A stretch of DNA of 7,180 nt from NCBI GenBank assembly GCA_902461985.1, contig CABQAB010000105.1:1-7180 (forward strand), given 5' to 3'. Made by a program: the position numbers and the translations under genes. Positions 1-6,010 of the stretch are shown here, one piece after another. This stretch comes from an uncultured Bacteroidales bacterium. GTDB taxonomy: Bacteria > Bacteroidota > Bacteroidia > Bacteroidales > UBA932. The notes beneath the pieces were generated by a model. That model worked only from the letters and a program-made list of their open reading frames with translations, was not told the origin of the DNA and did not search any database. Position 1 is the stretch's first letter. Each line of letters starts with the position of its first letter.

Positions 1-8
1 AGACCACG

Positions 9-30
9 GTGATATTAAATAGGTTATCAC
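9..30. repeat. Short inverted repeat GTGATA-N10-TATCAC
   Basis: Two perfect 6-base arms (9-14 and 25-30) flank an AT-rich 10-base spacer, just beyond the operon terminator. It could be an operator half-site pair for whatever lies to the left, a weak second hairpin, or chance. Six-base arms are too short to tell these apart, and no promoter motif could be assigned beside it. Confidence 0.2.
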
Positions 31-32
31 GC

Positions 33-72
33 AAAGGGGGCTGACTAAAAAGTTTTTTAGCCAGCCCCTTTT
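33..72 (-). terminator. Rho-independent-type hairpin ending the susCD operon
   Basis: The left arm (33-50) and right arm (55-71) pair over about 17 bases. Next to the ends is a GC-rich block, AAAGGGG against CCCCTTT, then CTG against CAG, and the top of the stem is CTAAAA against TTTTAG. G40 is a single-base bulge and A44/C61 is a mismatch. The loop is only a few bases. The hairpin starts about 15 bases past the susD-like stop codon. The outer A/T tracts give T runs on both strands (T4 on the plus strand, T3 on the minus strand), so it may work in both directions. The minus-strand T run is short, which slightly lowers certainty about terminator strength. Confidence 0.8.
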
Positions 73-87
73 CATATCTTGACACTA

Positions 88-1683
88 CTAATAACCCGGA
101 TTCTGTTTGATTGAACCGTCGGTCCTGTCTATCTCCACCTGCGGGACAGGGAAGACTTCATTGACACCTTTTTTGAATGAAGCGCCACGGCCGTTGGAAT
201 ATGGATATGCTGCGAATGCGTTCATCACGTCGATATAGCTGTTCCAGCGTTTGAGGTCATAGAGCCTGTTGTATTCCATTGCCAGTTCGACGCGCCTTTC
301 ATGCTTGACTGCAGCCAGAAGGTCATCGCTTTCGCTGACCATAGGGATATCGGTCGCCGCAATTGCCCTTACCCTTTTCTTCGCCTCCGCATCACCTCCG
401 CGGGAATTGTTCGCCCGTGTACGGACCATATTTATGTATTCGACGATTTCGGATTTGTCACCTCCTGTTTGGATGAGAGCCTCGGCATAGAGCAGGATTA
501 TGTCGGCATAGCGTATCAGATGGCAGGACCATGCGTCGTCTCCCCAGCCCGTTCCGCGTCGAGACTCCACGAGGAATACTTTGCGGTTGTGGTAGCCTGT
601 GTTCGGATAGGTGGAAAAGTCGAGAGTCTCTGTGCCGGAAGCGGTAGGGAACACATCCCCGTTCTCTATGATTGTGTAGAGAAGTCGGGGGTCTCCTTTT
701 TCGAATTCATCCACGAGATTCTGGGTCGGCTGGTCAAATCCGTAGGCTCCGCAGGAGCGCGGGCTGCCATAGCAGGGCAGGAATGAACCGTAGATGTATT
801 CGGAAGGTATGTCTCCGCGGATATTTACGAATATGGACTCTCCGGACAGATATCCATCTTCAAGAAAGAGGCTCTGGTAATTCGGCTCAAGAATGCAGCT
901 GTTGGCGTCGATTACCCTTTTGGCGGCGTCCCTGGCGTCGGCATACAGATTAGCGTCATCTTTAGCGAAGTACATATAGACCTTGGTCTGCAGAGACCAG
1001 ACTGCTTCCTTAGTGATTCTGCCCAGTTCAGAGGATACCAAAGCGGTCTTCCCTGGCAGGCCGCTCTCTTCGGCTATGGCCTGCAGCTCGCCCATGATGA
1101 ACTTTGCGGTTTCCTGCTCGCTTTCGCGTTTGAGTGTCTTGCTGTCGTTGACAGTGAGGACTCTATCCACCACCGGCACTCCGCCGAATATTTTGCACAA
1201 CTCGAAGTGGTAGAACGCCCGGAGGAATCTGGCCTCAGCTATGTAACGTGCCTTGACTTTGGCATCGAGAGGATAGCCTGAGGCATCAATCAGTTCCGCA
1301 TTTGCGAACTTTTCGAGACAGGCGTTACATTGCGCAATGCCTCTGTACATACCCTCCCAGAGGTTTGCCAGGTCTGCGTTGGAGGTGAGCGGACGGCCAT
1401 AGCTCAAGTCGGCCACATAAGTGGCGTCTCCCGCACCGGAACCGCCTTTCTCCGCATCGTCGGTGGAGATGTTGTAGAGGTCCATGCGCGGACGCTCGAA
1501 TCTGAAGAAGTCATTCAGCGGCTGGTAGCATTTGACTATCGATTTGTATGCCGCATCCGGAGAATTGAAGAACTTGTTCTCGTCCATCGAGCCTTTCGGG
1601 TCTCTGGTGAGGAAGCCTTCGCAGGAAACCAGCATCAATGCCGTGGAAGAGGCCAGAATTATGTTTTTGATATATGTTTTCAT
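88..1683 (-). CDS. SusD/RagB family outer-membrane glycan-binding lipoprotein
   Basis: This 531-residue protein is full length for the SusD family. It is a surface lipoprotein that caps its SusC partner and delivers oligosaccharides to it. A signal peptide ends in the lipobox LVSC with the lipidated Cys at residue 21, followed by the family's usual CxxFLxRDP start. The N-terminal TPR-like SusD domain is recognisable from LWEGMYRGIAQCN (108-120) and AEARFLRAFYHFELCKIFGGVP (149-170, quoted here as the key region). The C-terminal SusD/RagB domain shows RYADIILLYAEAL (391-403), INMVRTRAN (417-425), ERRVELAMEYNRLYDLKRW (462-480) and the terminal VFPVPQVEID...QNPGY. The start ATG lies 22 bases after the SusC stop and opens directly into the signal peptide; no Shine-Dalgarno sequence is visible, as is usual in this phylum. 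It is the last gene of the operon, followed directly by the hairpin. Family assignment is firm. The ligand cannot be predicted from sequence. Confidence 0.97.
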   Translation of the reverse strand: MKTYIKNIILASSTALMLVSCEGFLTRDPKGSMDENKFFNSPDAAYKSIVKCYQPLNDFFRFERPRMDLYNISTDDAEKGGSGAGDATYVADLSYGRPLTSNADLANLWEGMYRGIAQCNACLEKFANAELIDASGYPLDAKVKARYIAEARFLRAFYHFELCKIFGGVPVVDRVLTVNDSKTLKRESEQETAKFIMGELQAIAEESGLPGKTALVSSELGRITKEAVWSLQTKVYMYFAKDDANLYADARDAAKRVIDANSCILEPNYQSLFLEDGYLSGESIFVNIRGDIPSEYIYGSFLPCYGSPRSCGAYGFDQPTQNLVDEFEKGDPRLLYTIIENGDVFPTASGTETLDFSTYPNTGYHNRKVFLVESRRGTGWGDDAWSCHLIRYADIILLYAEALIQTGGDKSEIVEYINMVRTRANNSRGGDAEAKKRVRAIAATDIPMVSESDDLLAAVKHERRVELAMEYNRLYDLKRWNSYIDVMNAFAAYPYSNGRGASFKKGVNEVFPVPQVEIDRTDGSIKQNPGY

Positions 1684-1705
1684 ATTGCAAGTCGATTTTA
1701 AGTGG

Positions 1706-4700
1706 CTAAAACTTGAGATTCAGTCCCACTGTCCAAGTCCTTGACTGAGGGTAGAATCCGCAATCGATTCCGTTGAGCATAGCATTAGAGGAGCCGATTT
1801 CAGGATCAAGTCCCGAGTATCTGGTAAGGGTGAACAGATTCTGCGCACTCACATATAGCCTCAGCTGCGATATTCCCTTCCATTTGATGAGTTTGTTGCA
1901 GAAATCATAGCCTATCTGGATATTCTTGAGCCTCAGATATGAACCGTCCTCGACGAAATAGTCCGAAACCAAAAGGTTCTGGCCCTGGTCTGCCGAGATT
2001 TTGTGGTAGCGGTCGGTCGAACCTTCCCCGTTCCATGCCCTCTGGAGAATTCCTGCGTTGGCGTTCATATAGCCCGTGCCAGACTCGAAATCATACAGGG
2101 TCATATTCAGCACGTCGTTGCCCTGCGAGCCTGAGAAGAATGCGCTGAAGTCAAGTCCTTTCAACGAAAGCCCCAATGTGAGACCATACACGAAATCCGG
2201 CCACGGACTGCCTATGATGGTCCTGTCGTTGTCGTCGAGTATGTCATTGTGATCGAGATCCTTGTATCTGATATCACCCGGAGTGGCGGTCTCGCGCTGT
2301 GCACTTCCTTCCACCTGCTCCACATTCTGGAATATTCCGTTGGTCACATAGCCGTAGAAATACCCCACAGGCATACCTTTCTCTGTCTTGGTGACTGTAT
2401 TCTTGTCGTAGGCGGTGCCGTAGAGCGCATCCGCATTTCCTACGGAGAGGACTGTGTTCCTGTATGTGGAAATGTTAGCTGAAGCCGTCACGAACAGTTC
2501 ATTGAATGATTTGCGCCATGTGAGTCCGAATTCCCATCCCTCGTTTCTCATGGTTCCCACATTAGCATAAGGGAAGGCGACCAGGCCCAAAGTCGTAGGC
2601 TGAGGTTCCTGCATGAGCATATCGTGGATGTCCTTGATGAAGTAGTCCGCTACGAAATCGAGGCTGTTGTTGAAGAAACTCATGTCTAAGCCGACGTCAA
2701 ACTGTCTGGAGGTTTCCCATTTGAGCACCCTGTTGCCCACTGAAGTTACGCCGGCGCCTATCGCCGCGCTATTTGGCGAGCCGAAGTTGTATCTGTCATA
2801 TATTGTGCTGCCATAGGTGGACATATATGCCCCTCCGCCTATGTTCTGGTTGCCTATATGTCCGTAGCTTACACGGAGTTTTCCGTCGCTGAGCCAGTTG
2901 CTTGCGCCTTTCAGGAATTTCTCGTCAGAGAAACGCCACGCAGCGGACACGGACGGGAATATTCCCCATTTGTTGCCTGCCGCGAATTTTGAGGAGCCGT
3001 CATATCTGAGGTTGGCTGCGAAGAGATAGCGTCCGTCATAGTCGTAATTCACCCTTCCGAACACGGAAACCATGGAGTTGGAATAGGAGTAGCCACTGAC
3101 GACTGCACCGCTTGTGCCGTTGCTCAGAATTGCCATATCCCTGTCATTGTTCGGAAGGCCTTCGATGGAGGCGTCCGCGAATGAGACATTTGTGACTTCA
3201 GCGGATGTCCCGAGCAATGCCCCGACTCTGTGTTTCCCGAAAGACTGGTCATAGGTGAGGAGCTGCTCCCACACATAATATTCGCTCCTCGAATTGTTGG
3301 CTATCACCTTGTTTTCATTGGAGTAGTCGTTGGAATTGAGGGTGTATTTTGGCTGGAAGCCGTCTGTAGTGCTTCTGGACAGGTCCATGCTGAAGCGGGA
3401 GTTGAACTTGAGGAAGTCGAAGAACCTGATTTCAAGGTCCGCCCCTCCCTTTATGTACAGATACTCGTACTCGCTCTGGCGCATCCTTTCGATTTGTGCC
3501 ACCGGATTGCGTTTGTTGGAGAAAAGGATACCGGCATACTGGGAATAGACGTTGTCCGGCTCATATCCGTTATAGATATGCGTAAGTACATCCGGTACAT
3601 CCACAAGATTGTTTCTGAAAACCGGGGTTATAGGGTCCGCTCCCATGGCTGTGAATATAGTGCCCGTGATGGGGTTGTTCTCGTCAATCAGGTTCCTTTT
3701 CTCGTCGATGATTCCTACATTCGCCTTGAGGGAGATTCTTTCGCCTATTTTGTAGTTGAAATTGTTTCTCCACGAAAGCCTGGAATATTTAGAGCCCTTG
3801 ACTATACCGTTCTGGTCATCGTAGGAGAGGCTGGACGAGCCGGACATGTTCTGGCCGCCTCCGCTTACACTGAGGTTGTGGCTGTGCATGAACGCATTTT
3901 TGTTTATGATTTCATTCCACCAGTCCGTCCCGTCCGCACCGCTGTTCTGCTCGACGAACTTGAGGACTTTCTGTATGTTCTCCTCGTTTGCGAAAGCCGG
4001 GACTCTGTCCTGGCCGGCATTGTCGGCAGCGAGATTCTTGTATTCTATATATTCTGCGGCAGAGAGCATATGAGGGCGCTTCCACGGATTCTGCCAGGCT
4101 GTGTATCCGTCATAGCTGACGCGCATCTTCCTGTCAAAAGAGCCGCTTTTGGTGGTGATTACTATAATACCGTTGGAGCCTCTTGAACCATAGATTGCCG
4201 CCACTGACGCATCCTTGTGCACTGCGATGGATTCTATGTCATTGGGATTGAGGAAGTCGATTCCGTCCTGAGGAAGCCCGTCCACAACATACAAAGGTGT
4301 GGTTGAACCGGTGATTGAGCCTATTCCACGGATTCTCGCAACGCTTCCGGCACCTGGAGCACCGCTGCTTGATGTCACGGTCAGCCCCGGCACTTTTCCC
4401 TGAAGGACATTGTTCACGGATGTGACAGGCATGGAGGAGAGTTCCTTGCCGCCTATTACGCCCACTGCTCCGGTCATATCTTTTTTGCTTATTGTGCCGT
4501 ATCCTGTAAAGACCACTCCGTCAAGAAGATAGGAGTCTTCTTTCAGCACTATTTTCACCGTTCGTCCGGCCTGTACTTTCAAACTGACGGTTTCGAACCC
4601 TATCATGGACACTTCGATTGTTCCGCTTTCTGCATCTGCGGGGAATGAGAATCGGCCGTCAAGGTCGCTGGACTTTCCTTTCGACACATCTCCGTCGAGG

Positions 4701-4855
4701 ACAATTGTTGCTCCTACAAGAGCTTCCCCTTCTTCATCGGTCACTATGCCGCTGAAGCTTTTTGTCTGCGCGGACAGCAGGGACGGCATTCCTGCCAGCA
4801 GCAGGAGGGCCAGGCATCTGGCTGTCCAGTTCCGGATGTTTATTGTTTTTGTCAT
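1706..4855 (-). CDS. SusC/RagA family TonB-linked outer-membrane transporter
   Basis: This 1049-residue TonB-dependent transporter imports oligosaccharides, or occasionally peptides, across the outer membrane with SusD as its lid. A signal peptide ends near LLSAQ (26-30). A carboxypeptidase-D-regulatory-like beta-sandwich follows (about 33-107, FSGIVTDEEGEALVGATI). A TonB-box-like stretch precedes the plug (GVVFTGYGT, 113-121). The plug (about 122-236) carries SusC signatures: NVLQGKVPGLTV (149-160), RIRGIGS (174-180), PLYVVDGLP (187-195) and KDASVAAIYGSRGSNG (214-229). The rest is beta-barrel, ending in an aromatic residue (VGLNLKF). No STN (secretin/TonB N-terminal) domain precedes the CarboxypepD-like domain. 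Regulation by a FecR-type anti-sigma through this protein is therefore unlikely. The ATG lies 12 bases after the upstream stop, so the two genes share a transcript. No frameshift or truncation is seen. Family assignment is firm; the substrate is unknown. Confidence 0.98.
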   Translation of the reverse strand: MTKTINIRNWTARCLALLLLAGMPSLLSAQTKSFSGIVTDEEGEALVGATIVLDGDVSKGKSSDLDGRFSFPADAESGTIEVSMIGFETVSLKVQAGRTVKIVLKEDSYLLDGVVFTGYGTISKKDMTGAVGVIGGKELSSMPVTSVNNVLQGKVPGLTVTSSSGAPGAGSVARIRGIGSITGSTTPLYVVDGLPQDGIDFLNPNDIESIAVHKDASVAAIYGSRGSNGIIVITTKSGSFDRKMRVSYDGYTAWQNPWKRPHMLSAAEYIEYKNLAADNAGQDRVPAFANEENIQKVLKFVEQNSGADGTDWWNEIINKNAFMHSHNLSVSGGGQNMSGSSSLSYDDQNGIVKGSKYSRLSWRNNFNYKIGERISLKANVGIIDEKRNLIDENNPITGTIFTAMGADPITPVFRNNLVDVPDVLTHIYNGYEPDNVYSQYAGILFSNKRNPVAQIERMRQSEYEYLYIKGGADLEIRFFDFLKFNSRFSMDLSRSTTDGFQPKYTLNSNDYSNENKVIANNSRSEYYVWEQLLTYDQSFGKHRVGALLGTSAEVTNVSFADASIEGLPNNDRDMAILSNGTSGAVVSGYSYSNSMVSVFGRVNYDYDGRYLFAANLRYDGSSKFAAGNKWGIFPSVSAAWRFSDEKFLKGASNWLSDGKLRVSYGHIGNQNIGGGAYMSTYGSTIYDRYNFGSPNSAAIGAGVTSVGNRVLKWETSRQFDVGLDMSFFNNSLDFVADYFIKDIHDMLMQEPQPTTLGLVAFPYANVGTMRNEGWEFGLTWRKSFNELFVTASANISTYRNTVLSVGNADALYGTAYDKNTVTKTEKGMPVGYFYGYVTNGIFQNVEQVEGSAQRETATPGDIRYKDLDHNDILDDNDRTIIGSPWPDFVYGLTLGLSLKGLDFSAFFSGSQGNDVLNMTLYDFESGTGYMNANAGILQRAWNGEGSTDRYHKISADQGQNLLVSDYFVEDGSYLRLKNIQIGYDFCNKLIKWKGISQLRLYVSAQNLFTLTRYSGLDPEIGSSNAMLNGIDCGFYPQSRTWTVGLNLKF

Positions 4856-4867
4856 AACGTATGTTTT

Positions 4868-6010
4868 CTAAATTTGTCTGATCCTGTCAATGGCAAGGAC
4901 GAGAGAGCCGGCCTCGGCATCATACCAGAGCGACTTCTGCTCATTCTTGAGATTCAAATCGTAAATATGCTTTACATATTCATCGACTCTTTCCTTGTCT
5001 CCCATCACCGCGGCGGCAAGAGAAACCATGGTCCACGGGTGACTTGTATAAGTTATGCCTTTGTGCCACTCGGGACAGCGGGTGTTGAACCTCTCGTAAA
5101 TCTGCCGGGAACGCAGCTCGTACGGCGATGTCACTCCGAACATGCAAGGATAGAGCTGGGCGACGGCCCCGGGGTAGAACTGGTTCCAGTCGGAACTTTC
5201 CCCGAGAGCATAGTCATAGTTCCTGTTGGCGGTGTTGTAAAGGGAAGCGATTCCTGCAGTGTTGCCTTCAAGGATTTCCTCAAGATTGCGGGAACTGCTC
5301 AGAAGCCCCTTGTCCCTGAGCGCGATTGCCGCCTTCAGTCCCATGTTCACTTCAGTGTTGTCCATGAGATATTTGACAGCATAGCGGTAATGGGCAATGC
5401 TCAGGTAGTCTTTCTTAACTGCAGCCGGAAGCGGGTTACTGCCTTCGTCTATTGTCAGCAGCATTGCCTCCGCCACTTTGTTCAGCTTGTCCTTATATTC
5501 CGAAAGCCAGTTCCTGCAGTCTTCGGATACCTCAGCGAACCTTGCCGCTATTTCCAGGAATGTGGCTGCGTAGGAGTCCACCGAATCGTAGGTTCCCTGG
5601 GCTTTTTCGTCCGGCAGATAATAGTCATAGACGGAACCGGGAGTTTCATCGTTCCTGAACTCGGTGACAGCGGAATTGAGCTTGCCGAAGTACCACAGCA
5701 TGTAATTCTTTACGGCGGAGATGTTTTCTTCGCACGGGTCGGTCAGCAGGGCGAGAACGGCGAAATGGGCGAAGTAGGGTGTGATTTTATTCCCGTTTTC
5801 GTTATCCCTTATCGCCCCGGAAGGCAGTTGCAGAGACCTTATATACCTCAACTGGTAAGATTGGACGAAGTCATATATTCCGGTCATGTCTGTCTTCCCG
5901 GGGATTGTCCCGGTCGAAGGCGGCGGCAGGGTGCCCGACTTGTCGCAGGAACTTGCAGACATAAGGAGCACGCACGCCAGCTTCCAAAATATGTTCAAAA
6001 CTTTTTTCAT
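4868..6010 (-). CDS. Lipoprotein resembling an (alpha/alpha) six-hairpin glycosidase-like toroid
   Basis: This is a 380-residue predicted lipoprotein. A hydrophobic signal (4-19) ends in MSASSC, with the probable lipidated Cys at residue 22, followed by a Pro/Gly/Thr-rich linker (26-42). The remainder is mostly helical with repeated loop motifs of six-hairpin glycosidase-like proteins: LPSGAI (62-67), KITPYFAHFAVLALL (75-89), WYFGKLN (106-112), GSVYDYY (125-131), YDSVDSYAATFLEIAARF (141-158), SDWNQFYPGAVAQLYP (273-288) and HPWTMVSLAAAVMGD (324-338). Acidic residues in conserved-looking loops (D129, D142, D145, E271, D274) could be catalytic or ligand-binding. This resemblance is judged by eye, and I cannot assign a numbered glycoside hydrolase family. 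It could equally be a non-catalytic glycan-binding protein. Its ATG overlaps the upstream stop by 4 bases and its stop is 12 bases before the SusC start, so it is probably made with the importer. Lipidation and context suggest an outer-membrane location, possibly on the cell surface. Confidence 0.75.
   Translation of the reverse strand: MKKVLNIFWKLACVLLMSASSCDKSGTLPPPSTGTIPGKTDMTGIYDFVQSYQLRYIRSLQLPSGAIRDNENGNKITPYFAHFAVLALLTDPCEENISAVKNYMLWYFGKLNSAVTEFRNDETPGSVYDYYLPDEKAQGTYDSVDSYAATFLEIAARFAEVSEDCRNWLSEYKDKLNKVAEAMLLTIDEGSNPLPAAVKKDYLSIAHYRYAVKYLMDNTEVNMGLKAAIALRDKGLLSSSRNLEEILEGNTAGIASLYNTANRNYDYALGESSDWNQFYPGAVAQLYPCMFGVTSPYELRSRQIYERFNTRCPEWHKGITYTSHPWTMVSLAAAVMGDKERVDEYVKHIYDLNLKNEQKSLWYDAEAGSLVLAIDRIRQI
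6007..6010 (-). promoter_or_regulatory. ATGA stop-start overlap (translational coupling site)
   Basis: On the coding strand the bases read ATGA. The TGA ends the discoidin protein (last residues YNRL), and the ATG starts the toroid lipoprotein (MKKVLN). The only nearby purine stretch is weak (CAGGCT just before the ATG). Reinitiation by ribosomes finishing the upstream gene is therefore a plausible way to start translation. The overlap also supports this ATG as the start, because the signal peptide begins immediately after it. Confidence 0.8.

Noticed and set aside
1684..1705. Possible independent promoter or terminator between the SusC and SusD genes
   Set aside because: These 22 bases contain no hairpin and no promoter pair. 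The gap is an ordinary within-operon spacer.
3230..4186. Plus-strand open frame of 318 codons inside the SusC gene
   Set aside because: It is fully antisense to the SusC plug and barrel, which have unmistakable family motifs. It shows no independent sign of coding and is best explained as a shadow frame.
4856..4867. Possible promoter between the toroid gene and the SusC gene
   Set aside because: The gap is only 12 bases, and no Bacteroides-type TTTG / TANNTTTG pair at usual spacing was found in it. The A-rich AAAACATACGTT is better read as a translation-start context.
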